Origin: Alphaproteobacteria bacterium
Lineage (GTDB): Bacteria; Pseudomonadota; Alphaproteobacteria; Thalassobaculales; Thalassobaculaceae
Assembly (NCBI GenBank): GCA_028822575.1
Contig: JAPKDN010000004.1
Span: 1-23,004 of the forward strand
Direction: 5' to 3'
Length of the DNA stretch: 23,004 nt
Shown in pieces: positions 16,515 through 23,004 of the stretch (within the stretch, counting starts at the first letter, position 1; every line of letters begins with the position of its first letter). The position numbers were made by a program, and so were the translations under genes. The notes under the pieces were generated by a model. It ran no database searches, was not told the DNA's origin, and saw only the letters and a list, made by a program, of their open reading frames with translations.

Positions 16515-17927
16515 TCACCCTATCGCCGCCGTCTTATCCAAATCCGGATGCTTATTCTGCCATCCCGTCGCCGCTTCGTAAGCCGCTGAGATCCTATACC
16601 CCATGGCCTCGTCGAATTGGCTGGTGACAATCTGCATCGATAACGGCAGGCCGGACGCGCTGAACCCGGTCGGGACCGCCAGCGCCGGGTTACCAGTGAC
16701 GTTGAAAGGCGTTCGCGCCTGACGGGGATAGTGCTTCTCACCAGCCTCAAAATCCTCGATCAGGAAGGCCGGTTCCATGTTGTTGATGGTCACCACCGCG
16801 TCGAGGTCGCTGAAATTCTCATTGAACTCGGCGGTGTAACGGGCCCGGGTGCGGGTTGCCTGGACATAGTCGACGCCGCTATAGCCCATGCCTGGCAGCA
16901 GACGGCCAAGCAGCAATGCGCCGTAATCCTCGGTCCGTTCGGTCAGCCACTTTTCGTGAATGGCGCAGGCCTCGGACAGCAGGATTACCCGATTACAGGC
17001 GGCGTATTGGGCGAGCGGGCGGGCCTCGATCTCCCGAACCTGGGCCCCAAGCTCCTCGAGCACCTTGATTGCCGCTTCGAGCGCCGCCGCCATTTCCGGA
17101 TCGGCGATCAAATCCTTGGTGTAGAAATGCCGGATCACCCCAATCTTGAGGCCTTTGATGCCCAGGCCCAATTGCCCGGCCATATCCGAGACAAGCTCTT
17201 CCGCGCTGCCAGGATCTTGCGGGTCGTGGCCGGCGATCACCGAAAGCGCAAGCGCGTTATCCGCCGAGGTCCGTGTAAGCGGGCCGACATGATCCAGCGA
17301 GAACGAGAGCGGCACCACGCCTCGCCGGCTGACACGTCCATAAGTCGCCTTCATCCCCAACAATCCGTTCATCGACGCCGGGTTGCGCACCGAGCCACCG
17401 GTATCAGAGCCAAGCGCGATGGGCACGAAGCCCGCCGCCACCGCCGCACCGGACCCACTGGAGGAACCACCCGGCGAATAGTCCCGCCCCCAAGCATTGC
17501 GCGCCGGCGGCCAAGGTAGATCAAAGGACGGTCCACCCAGCGCGAATTCATGGGTCGACAGCTTGCCCATTAGCACCCCACCGGCGGCCCGCAGCTTGGC
17601 GGTCACCGGCGCATCGGCACTGGCGATATTATCGGTCAACAGTTTCGAATGCGCCGTTGTGGGCCAGCCCTTGGCATCGACAATATCCTTCAACGCAAAG
17701 GGTACGCCATGCAGTGGGCCAAGGTCGTCGCCACTCATCACTGCGTCCTCGGCAGCCTGGGCATCAGCCAGAGTCTGTTCCGGGCGCAGGCTCAGGAAAG
17801 CGTTCAGGCCCGCGTCATACTTCTCGATCCGTGCCAATAGCGTCTTGGCATACTCGACGGGAGAGAGCTTTTTCGACGCGATCAAGCGCGCAGCCTCGCC
17901 GGCTTCAAGCCAATGCATGTTGCTCAT
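16515..17927 (-). CDS. Amidase signature family hydrolase (AtzE/HpxY- or GatA-like)
   Basis: A 470-residue amidase. The Ser-cisSer-Lys triad is visible as K80 (FALKDIVD), S155 in GGSSSGSGAAVAAG and S179 in GSDTGGSVR, with the expected 24-residue spacing between the two serines. These cytoplasmic enzymes hydrolyse small amides; AtzE-type members act on biuret- or ureide-derived carboxylates with a small GatC-like partner. Its ATG overlaps the TGA of the upstream 66-codon gene (ATGA), so the two are translationally coupled; GGGGGAGA is also placed before the start. A terminator follows. The divergent gamma-glutamyltransferase-like gene makes an oxalurate/oxamate-type role (hpxXY with hpxW) attractive, but this is inference. 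It is not GatA, since no gatB is present. Confidence 0.88.
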   Translation of the reverse strand: MSNMHWLEAGEAARLIASKKLSPVEYAKTLLARIEKYDAGLNAFLSLRPEQTLADAQAAEDAVMSGDDLGPLHGVPFALKDIVDAKGWPTTAHSKLLTDNIASADAPVTAKLRAAGGVLMGKLSTHEFALGGPSFDLPWPPARNAWGRDYSPGGSSSGSGAAVAAGFVPIALGSDTGGSVRNPASMNGLLGMKATYGRVSRRGVVPLSFSLDHVGPLTRTSADNALALSVIAGHDPQDPGSAEELVSDMAGQLGLGIKGLKIGVIRHFYTKDLIADPEMAAALEAAIKVLEELGAQVREIEARPLAQYAACNRVILLSEACAIHEKWLTERTEDYGALLLGRLLPGMGYSGVDYVQATRTRARYTAEFNENFSDLDAVVTINNMEPAFLIEDFEAGEKHYPRQARTPFNVTGNPALAVPTGFSASGLPLSMQIVTSQFDEAMGYRISAAYEAATGWQNKHPDLDKTAAIG

Positions 17928-18124
17928 CGTCCAGTCTCCCCCTTGGATGCCTTCCAGGTACCAGCGCGATAGACATGGGCCGGCTCCTGGGTCCAGTGAT
18001 TGTCCCGGTCCAGGTTGCTGACCGCCAGGCGAGCAGCGTCGCCCGCCTTTTTCGCCCGCTCGGGCCCGACGGCCTTTGCCACCGCCGCTGGCAGTCCTAA
18101 TGGACCATTGGTATGATCAGCCAT
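17924..18124 (-). CDS. Small 66-residue protein translationally coupled to the amidase; possible GatC/AtzG/HpxX-like subunit
   Basis: I do not recognise this protein with certainty. The start at 18124 is fixed by a perfect GAGGAGG seven bases upstream, and its TGA overlaps the amidase ATG, which usually marks partner subunits. It has an N-terminal GPLGLPAAVAKAVGPERA helix-like segment, a second helical stretch (KKAGDAARLAVSNLD), and a tail with QEPAHVYRA. AtzG/DUF4089 proteins, of similar length, also carry LGLP near the front and an EPAxVFR-like tail and bind amidases the way GatC binds GatA. The central region differs, so the match is only suggestive. No signal peptide or membrane segment is present. 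Its place in the operon is the strongest evidence that it is real. Confidence 0.75.
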   Translation of the reverse strand: MADHTNGPLGLPAAVAKAVGPERAKKAGDAARLAVSNLDRDNHWTQEPAHVYRAGTWKASKGETGR

Positions 18125-18173
18125 GATATCCTCCTCGTCGCATGTACCGGGCGACCATGGCATGATGGTGGAG

Positions 18174-18192
18174 AGCCGTCCACGGGACGGCT
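18174..18192. promoter_or_regulatory. Perfect dyad in the divergent promoter region, candidate operator
   Basis: AGCCGTCC (18174-18181) and GGACGGCT (18185-18192) are exact inverted copies around a 3-base centre. The element sits in the 103-base gap between the small-protein/amidase genes and the divergent transferase-like gene, the usual place for a shared operator. No regulator gene is adjacent. On the rightward transcript it could instead form a hairpin about 24 bases ahead of the ribosome-binding site. Confidence 0.5.
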
Positions 18193-18227
18193 GTTGATAT
18201 CATTGAGACGATTTCAAGGAGGCGGTG

Positions 18228-19904
18228 ATGAGCAGGTATCGACCGACGGTTCACGGACACACCCATATGGTGTCGGCTGGACACGCGCTGGCGGCTCAGG
18301 CCGGTTATGCGGTCCTTGAAGGCGGAGGCAATGCGGTCGACGCGGCGGTGGCAAGCGCCATGACCCTGGGCGTGGTGCAGAGCGATCTGGTTAATATCGC
18401 CGGCGTCGCGCCGATCATGGTCCGCCAACCAACCGGAGAGGTCACGACCATAAGCGGTGTCGGGCGATTTCCCCGCGCCGCCGATATAGATTTGCTGATC
18501 CGAGAGCATGGCGGTCACGTCCCGCAAGGTGTCCTGAGGAACGTGGTGCCAGCCGCGCCCGATGCCTATATCACCGCGCTGGAGCTTTACGGCACAATGC
18601 GGTTCGGCGAGGTGGTTCATGGTGCGCTGCAAGCCGCCCAAGACGGCTTCATCATGCACGAACTGATGGCGCAAACGATCGCCGAGAATGAGGATAACTA
18701 TCGTCAATGGCCCGCAAATGCCGCTATCTATCTGCCGAATGGCAAGCCTCCCAAGGTTGGGGACAACTTCGTCCAGGCAGATCTTGGTAAGGCTCTGCAA
18801 TACATGGCGGATCAGGAAGCGGCGTGCGGCGGCGGACGGGTCGCCGGTCTCTCCGCCGCGCGAGATGCCTTCTACAAAGGCGACATCGCCCACGCAATTG
18901 TCCAGTATCACGAGGAAAATGGCGGCTGGATGACCATGGCCGACATGGCTGATTTTCGGGTCGGTATCGAAGCGCCGGTTACCGTCAAGCATCGCGGCGT
19001 TACCCTGCACGCCTGCGGCGCATGGTGCCAGGGACCGAGCATGGCGCAGTTCTGGTCATTTCTCGACGGCACGGATCTCGCCAGTCTCGGGCACAACTCG
19101 CCAGAATACATTCACTTGTTGGTCGAAGTGATCAAGCTCGTCTTCGCAGACAGAGAACTTCATATCGGCGATCCAGAATTCGTCGACGTACCGTTGGACC
19201 GGCTGCTCTCGAAAGCGCACGCAGCGGAGCAGCTGGGGATGATTAGGCCCGACGCGGTGCTGCGTGGCGAGGACCTGTGGGGCGGTACCGCCAATGGACA
19301 ACGCGAGCAGGCAGTGGCTCAGGACACCTCGTATACATGCGTGATTGATTCCGATGGGCTGGTCGCCTCGATCACGCCCAGCGACGGCTCCGCGAACACG
19401 CCGGTCACCCCCGGTTGGGGCATCAACCCTTCCTCACGAGGGTCACAGAACTGGGCCGTGCATGGCCATCCCTCCTGTGTGGCGCCGTGGAAGCGACCAA
19501 GGCTCACCCCCAATCCGGCGATCGCAGAAACCGATGACGGCGTGTTAATTCCCTTCGGCACCCCAGGCGCGGACGTACAGTGTCAGGCGATGCTGCAGGT
19601 TCTGCTCAACATCACCGAGTTCGCCATGGACCCACAGGACGCGGTCGAGGCCCCTCGATTTGCAACCTACAGCTATCCTGAAAGCTTCGAGCCGCACGAG
19701 GCGTTACCGGATGTCCTGCGTATCGAAAGCCGGATTGATTCGGCGACACTCAAGGCTCTGAGGGACACCGGTCATGATGTTCAGGAATGGCCAGAGATCA
19801 CCTGGAAGGCCGGCGCCGTTTGCACCATCGTTGCTGATCCGGGAACCGGATTATTATCGGGAGGGGCCGACCCACGACGGCCTTGCGTCGCTATCGGGCG
19901 ATAG
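18228..19904 (+). CDS. Gamma-glutamyltransferase-like Ntn hydrolase (HpxW-type oxamate amidohydrolase candidate)
   Basis: A 558-residue member of the self-cleaving gamma-glutamyltransferase superfamily. The GGGNAVDAAVA block is at residues 32-42, and the predicted new N-terminal nucleophile after autocleavage is T367 in QDTSYTCVID. It departs from glutathione-type enzymes: the usual Ser-Ser before the PTI/PAI block is Leu-Thr (RLTPNPAI), the oxyanion-loop GxPGGS reads GTPGAD, and the NN/MDDF substrate block reads INPSSRGSQNW. No signal peptide is seen, so the protein is probably cytoplasmic, unlike periplasmic Ggt. HpxW, which hydrolyses oxamate, belongs to this superfamily and is encoded beside an amidase and a small protein in ureide catabolism, the arrangement seen here. 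The start at 18228 is set by AAGGAGG five bases upstream. Confidence 0.85.
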   Translation: MSRYRPTVHGHTHMVSAGHALAAQAGYAVLEGGGNAVDAAVASAMTLGVVQSDLVNIAGVAPIMVRQPTGEVTTISGVGRFPRAADIDLLIREHGGHVPQGVLRNVVPAAPDAYITALELYGTMRFGEVVHGALQAAQDGFIMHELMAQTIAENEDNYRQWPANAAIYLPNGKPPKVGDNFVQADLGKALQYMADQEAACGGGRVAGLSAARDAFYKGDIAHAIVQYHEENGGWMTMADMADFRVGIEAPVTVKHRGVTLHACGAWCQGPSMAQFWSFLDGTDLASLGHNSPEYIHLLVEVIKLVFADRELHIGDPEFVDVPLDRLLSKAHAAEQLGMIRPDAVLRGEDLWGGTANGQREQAVAQDTSYTCVIDSDGLVASITPSDGSANTPVTPGWGINPSSRGSQNWAVHGHPSCVAPWKRPRLTPNPAIAETDDGVLIPFGTPGADVQCQAMLQVLLNITEFAMDPQDAVEAPRFATYSYPESFEPHEALPDVLRIESRIDSATLKALRDTGHDVQEWPEITWKAGAVCTIVADPGTGLLSGGADPRRPCVAIGR

Positions 19905-19937
19905 CTGAAGGTTTGTCCACAATTTTGTTATTTGAGG

Positions 19938-19967
19938 TTGTCTACACCGATGCTCAGCTTCTATATT
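19938..19967 (+). promoter_or_regulatory. Candidate sigma-70-type promoter of gdhA
   Basis: TTGTCT (19938-19943) and TATATT (19962-19967) are separated by 18 bases, close to the vegetative consensus, in the A+T-rich gap before the glutamate dehydrogenase gene. A TTGTC-ACA word occurs twice nearby (19914 and 19938). The assignment is from spacing and similarity only. Confidence 0.35.
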
Positions 19968-19978
19968 GTGGCAATAAT

Positions 19979-19994
19979 CGAATTAACAATTCCC
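19979..19994. repeat. 16-bp direct repeat, left copy (CGAATTAACAATTCCC)
   Basis: This 16-base sequence is repeated exactly at 22076-22091. The copy lies in the leader of the glutamate dehydrogenase gene. The neighbouring bases differ on both sides of the two copies, so the identity is sharply limited to 16 bases. Confidence 0.7.
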
Positions 19995-20039
19995 TGCATC
20001 GATTCGAGTAAGGATTCGATCAAAAATTAGGAGAATATC

Positions 20040-21395
20040 ATGTGCGCTCAGAGAGCTACGGAACTCGAATCCTTCATGTCGGGGGTGGTGGCCAAAAATC
20101 CAGGAGAGGTTGAATTTCATCAAGCGGTCCGAGAAGTAGCCGCTGATGTCATCCCCTGGATGCAGGAGCATCCAATTTATCTCAATCTCCAGATGCTGGA
20201 ACGCATGGCCGAACCTGATCGGATAATCTCTTTTCGTGTCTGTTGGGAAGATGAAGAGGGAAATATTCGGGTAAACCGAGGCTATCGCGTGCAAAACAAT
20301 AACGCCATTGGTCCTTACAAAGGCGGCCTTCGTTTCCATCCGTCCGTCAACCAATCAATCTTGAAGTTTCTTGGTTTTGAGCAAACTTTTAAAAACGCGC
20401 TCACCGGCCTTCCCATTGGGGGCGGCAAGGGCGGCGCTGACTTCAATCCGAAAGGTAAGACCAATCGGGAAGTGATGCGGTTTTGTCAGTCCTTCATGAC
20501 CGAACTCTATCGCCATGTTGGCGCAGATGTGGACGTCCCAGCGGGCGATATCGGCGTAGGCGGTCGTGAAATTGGCTATATGTTTGGTCAGTACAAGCGG
20601 ATTACTAATCAGTTTACTGGCGTTTTGACTGGTAAAGGGATCGAATACGGTGGAAGTGAAATGAGGCCTGAAGCGACCGGCTACGGCTGTGCGTATTTCA
20701 TGGACGAAATGTTAAAGACCAAGGGCGATAGTGTTGAAGGCAAATCAGTGCTTATTTCTGGTTCAGGAAACGTGGCTACCTTTGCTGCCGACAAGATTAA
20801 TCATCGCGGCGGTAAGGTCCTGACTTTGTCAGATTCCAATGGCTTCATTTACGATCCGGATGGTATCAATCTCGAGAAAGTTAATTGGATCAAGGAGCTT
20901 AAAGGCAAGAGACGTGGCCGGATCAGCGAATATGCCGACCATTTCAAAGGTGCTGAATATCACGAAGGCAAGCGTCCCTGGGGCGTTAAAGCTGATCTCG
21001 CGATGCCATGCGCAACGCAGAATGAAATCTCGGTTGAAGACGCGGGAACGATGTTATCTAATGGCATAATGGCGGTTGCCGAGGGCGCCAATATGCCGAC
21101 GAACCTTGATGGAGTGCACAAATTCCTGGATGCCAAGATTCTCTTTGGCCCTGCCAAGGCAGCAAATGCTGGCGGCGTGGCTATGTCAGCTCTCGAGATG
21201 AGCCAGAACTCTGGCCGACGTGCCTGGAGCAATGAGGAACTTAAAGTCATGCTGCGCGACTTGATGACAGGCATCCATTCGCGTTGCGCCGCAGACGGCG
21301 TCCAGAAAGACGGCTGGTGCAATTATGTCGCCGGCGCCAATATCGCCGGCTTTAAGAAGGTTGCCAACGCGATGCTTGCCTTTGGCGTCGTCTGA
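20040..21395 (+). CDS. gdhA: NADP-specific glutamate dehydrogenase
   Basis: A 451-residue hexameric-class glutamate dehydrogenase that aminates 2-oxoglutarate with ammonium in the cytoplasm. Conserved parts are the substrate block GPYKGGLRFHPSVN (K94), the segment FEQTFKNALTG (K118), the catalytic lysine K130 in PIGGGKGGADF, D170 in VPAGDIGVG, and the Rossmann fold GSGNVA at 241-246 with SDSNG at 264-268, which fits NADP rather than NAD use. Length equals the E. coli type. AGGAG is well placed before the ATG. Codons end in A or T far more often than in the flanking genes, which suggests different ancestry or different expression constraints. It is monocistronic, with its own promoter region and a strong hairpin behind it. 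Confidence 0.95.
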   Translation: MCAQRATELESFMSGVVAKNPGEVEFHQAVREVAADVIPWMQEHPIYLNLQMLERMAEPDRIISFRVCWEDEEGNIRVNRGYRVQNNNAIGPYKGGLRFHPSVNQSILKFLGFEQTFKNALTGLPIGGGKGGADFNPKGKTNREVMRFCQSFMTELYRHVGADVDVPAGDIGVGGREIGYMFGQYKRITNQFTGVLTGKGIEYGGSEMRPEATGYGCAYFMDEMLKTKGDSVEGKSVLISGSGNVATFAADKINHRGGKVLTLSDSNGFIYDPDGINLEKVNWIKELKGKRRGRISEYADHFKGAEYHEGKRPWGVKADLAMPCATQNEISVEDAGTMLSNGIMAVAEGANMPTNLDGVHKFLDAKILFGPAKAANAGGVAMSALEMSQNSGRRAWSNEELKVMLRDLMTGIHSRCAADGVQKDGWCNYVAGANIAGFKKVANAMLAFGVV

Positions 21396-21421
21396 TTCCG
21401 AATGGCTTCATAACTGACGGA

Positions 21422-21446
21422 GGGGGCCCCGCACAGCTGGGCCCCC
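21422..21446 (+). terminator. Terminator hairpin after gdhA
   Basis: GGGGGCCC (21422-21429) pairs perfectly with GGGCCCCC (21439-21446) across a 9-nt loop, 27 bases after the gdhA stop. The tail GTTCGTT has several T residues but no clean run, so termination may be partial or may mainly protect the mRNA end. Confidence 0.7.
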
Positions 21447-21471
21447 GTTCGTTATGGACTAACATCCAAAC

Positions 21472-22008
21472 ATGAGCATTCTGGATTTCGTCGAACAGAT
21501 GTTCCATGCTCTGTATCAACTTCGCGAAAGCGCGAGTCTCCTGTCTGCTTGTTAGCGCTTCAACCGACTAATCCCAATGTGCGTCGCGGGTATCGATTTT
21601 CCGACATCAGGTTACTTTCTGAATAATTTCAACATGGTCTTTGGGCGGTCTCTGCATGACGCAGCAACGTGGGAATGGTTCGAGCGTATAACCGCCGAAG
21701 ACGGCGCGAAGACATTTTGGGATGTTGGCGCCAATGTCGGACTCTGTGGTTGCACCTTGATTTCCGCCGCTGCAGATCGAACGGCTGTATTGTTCGAACC
21801 CGATCCGGACAATCTCACCGTGCTGAGCAATACCATTTACACTAGAGACTTAGCTCTTCGCGTTGAACTGAGATCATTCACGGTCGGGGCCAAAACCGGA
21901 ACTGCAGCCGTCAAGCGTGACTAGATAACCGGAGTGACCGGGAAACCAATCGAAGCGTTGGCTCACAATACCTTCACCCTGCGCGTCCACCATCGCTGGC
22001 CCGACTAA
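21472..22008 (+). pseudogene. FkbM-family methyltransferase pseudogene
   Basis: A single frame from ATG 21472 reads MSILDFVEQMFHALYQ, a TAG at 21553-21555, then FPTSGYFLNNFNMVFGRS and the SAM-binding core FWDVGANVGLCGCTLIS with the acidic FEPDPDNLTVL block that is typical of FkbM O-methyltransferases. A second TAG at 21922-21924 interrupts it, after which ITGVTGKPIEALAHNTFTL continues in frame until TAA at 22006. Intact members are about 230-270 residues and usually methylate sugars or other secondary metabolites; the C-terminal third is missing here. Two internal stops plus truncation make it a remnant. A 115-residue product from ATG 21577 could be made but would lack much of the fold. Confidence 0.8.
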
Positions 22009-22075
22009 AGCGCGATCAGTTTAGCCAGAATCACGAAGCGATAGAGACTAAAACGTGGATCCACCCCTAACACGA

Positions 22076-22091
22076 CGAATTAACAATTCCC
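22076..22091. repeat. 16-bp direct repeat, right copy (CGAATTAACAATTCCC)
   Basis: Exact copy of 19979-19994, located between the FkbM remnant and the decayed oxygenase gene. The two copies bracket the gdhA gene, its terminator and the FkbM pseudogene, a segment of about 2.1 kb. Confidence 0.7.
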
Positions 22092-22152
22092 ACCGAACGA
22101 CATCGTGGTTTGGCGTTCATTGATACGGCTCCAATTTCCAGTGGTCCCATTA

Positions 22153-22820
22153 TTACGCGTCGTGGAATATGATGCCCATGGCATAATGAGCGCCTGATTG
22201 AACGCGGCTGACACCATGACGCATAGAGAGCCGGAACGTTCCCCGCATTTCTCGGGCCGGACGTTAATCGACCGCAATAAGCACCAGCTCTACTTGAGCC
22301 TGCATGCGCGGACGGTTCTCGACCAGCATGAACTCACCAACATCCAAGCGGTCGGAGTCACTCAACAGCACGGTCACCTGGATTGGAAAAACCAGCGGGC
22401 TGAATAGATCACGGTGCAAGCGATTGTAATCATCAGGCCCATAGCGGTGCAAAAGGGGTGCCAGCTTGGTTTGCCCGGCGTCATAGCGACGGCGTGTGAA
22501 GGATTTCAAATCCTCTGAGTAACGATGATCTTGACGCATAGCCTCGGCCCATCAATTAACCAGAGGCGCCTGGGACGGATAGATTCTGCGGCGCAAATCG
22601 TCGACGGCCGGCGGCAGGGGGTACTGATAATATCGGTATTCACCGCGACCAAACCCATGGCGCGCCATAATCACGCGACTCGAAAACAAACGATCATCGT
22701 CATAGCGGCCCGAGAGCGCCTCACACTCGCCCCAGGAAAGCAACGGCCCAGTCAGCGCAAAGCCATCCGCATCCAGCCCCCCGTGACCCGGTCCCAATGC
22801 TTGCTAGCCAAGTCCTTCAT
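22153..22820 (-). pseudogene. 2-oxoglutarate/Fe(II) oxygenase (prolyl-hydroxylase-like) pseudogene
   Basis: Read leftward, the remnant starts at ATG 22820-22818 with MKDLASKHWDRVTG. It shifts frame at a run of six G near 22784-22789, then carries LDADGFALTGPLLSWGECEA, FSSRVIMARHGFGRGEYRYY, a TGA at 22552-22554, and LHRYGPDDYNRLHRDLFSP with the HxD iron motif. FMLVENRPRMQAQVE follows, then a TAA at 22264-22266, and finally GTFRLSMRHGVSRVQSGAHY and GIIFHDA before paired TAA codons. In intact relatives the distal iron-binding His lies in an HRP block, and the second stop falls exactly at that position here. The frameshift and two stops leave no complete active site. The family is recognised from several conserved blocks; exact substrate is unknown. 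Confidence 0.82.
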
Positions 22821-22821
22821 T

Positions 22822-23004
22822 TCACGCCCTACTCGAACCCAGGGCTCCAAACAGCCCGCCATCGATCAACACCACACCAGTAACGTTGTTCAGCGCGCCG
22901 ATGATCACCCTAATAACGCCAATAGTTAGAAATTTGAATGCCAGGAGAGCGATTTTGGCGAAGAGGAACGACCCTCCCCATACGATCGACAACAAAACCA
23001 AAAT
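22822..23004 (-). pseudogene. Open frame at window edge: EamA transporter N-terminus joined to a short-chain dehydrogenase-like C-terminus
   Basis: Reading leftward from the window edge to TGA 22824-22822, 60 codons are open. The first 38 give a membrane segment typical of the start of EamA transporters (LVLLSIVWGGSFLFAKIAL, then an IRVIIGAL helix). The next 22 (NNVTGVVLIDGGLFGALGSS) instead resemble the C-terminal tail of short-chain dehydrogenases, whose usual form is VTGxxLxVDGG. The change of character is abrupt near 22890. The simplest reading is a deletion that fused two genes, but each part is short and the upstream end lies outside the window. The TGA is one base from the oxygenase remnant's ATG. 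Confidence 0.45.

Noticed and set aside
16515..17927. GatA subunit of the tRNA amidotransferase
   Set aside because: No gatB or typical gatC is adjacent; the divergent gamma-glutamyltransferase-like gene and small partner fit an AtzE/HpxY-type amidase better.
22525..22929. 134-codon rightward open frame near the right end
   Set aside because: It is antisense to the decayed 2OG oxygenase and the edge fusion frame, both of which show family-level similarity on the minus strand.

Overview
The window looks like chromosomal DNA of a G+C-rich alphaproteobacterium, probably Rhodospirillales-like. Reasons: an aerobic-type cobW-cobN cobalamin unit under a cobalamin riboswitch, a fused indolepyruvate ferredoxin oxidoreductase, and a stachydrine/N-methylproline demethylase-type flavoprotein. 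No rRNA, tRNA, CRISPR array or intact mobile element was seen. This taxonomic reading is inference from gene content.

Layout, left to right. (1) 1-479: a decayed iron(III) ABC transporter binding-protein gene (minus strand) and, at the very edge, the possible start of another gene. (2) 628-5808: a leader with a perfect hairpin, a cobalamin riboswitch, then cobW and cobN as one transcription unit. They supply the cobalt-insertion step of aerobic B12 synthesis, although cobS and cobT are not in the window. (3) 5915-8129: a phytanoyl-CoA-dioxygenase-like gene, a convergent FMN-binding pyridoxamine-phosphate-oxidase-like gene, and a methyltransferase pseudogene with three nonsense codons. (4) 8130-12245, all minus strand: UDP-glucuronate-epimerase-like gene, EamA transporter, and the large Fe-S/FMN/FAD demethylase-type oxidoreductase. 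A decayed carboxymuconolactone-decarboxylase-like gene lies upstream. (5) 12951-16427: one long indolepyruvate ferredoxin oxidoreductase gene. (6) 16450-19904: a divergent cluster with a 66-residue protein translationally coupled to an amidase on the minus strand and a gamma-glutamyltransferase-like Ntn hydrolase on the plus strand. A perfect dyad lies between them. This gene set resembles hpxX-hpxY / hpxW of oxalurate/oxamate (ureide) catabolism. (7) 20040-21446: NADP-type glutamate dehydrogenase in visibly more A+T-rich DNA, with its own terminator. (8) 21472-23004: a graveyard of an FkbM methyltransferase pseudogene, a 2-oxoglutarate/Fe(II) oxygenase pseudogene, and an open frame that looks like an EamA transporter N-terminus joined to a short-chain dehydrogenase C-terminus.

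Two themes stand out. First, the window holds at least five recognisable dead genes, most of them still readable through in-frame stop codons, which suggests recent and continuing gene loss. Second, the amidase / small protein / gamma-glutamyltransferase-like cluster is the best candidate for an under-described system: the transferase homologue has lost several residues that the classical enzyme uses on glutathione, so a different amide substrate is likely. The glutamate dehydrogenase segment is bracketed by a 16-bp exact direct repeat, which may mark insertion or recombination.
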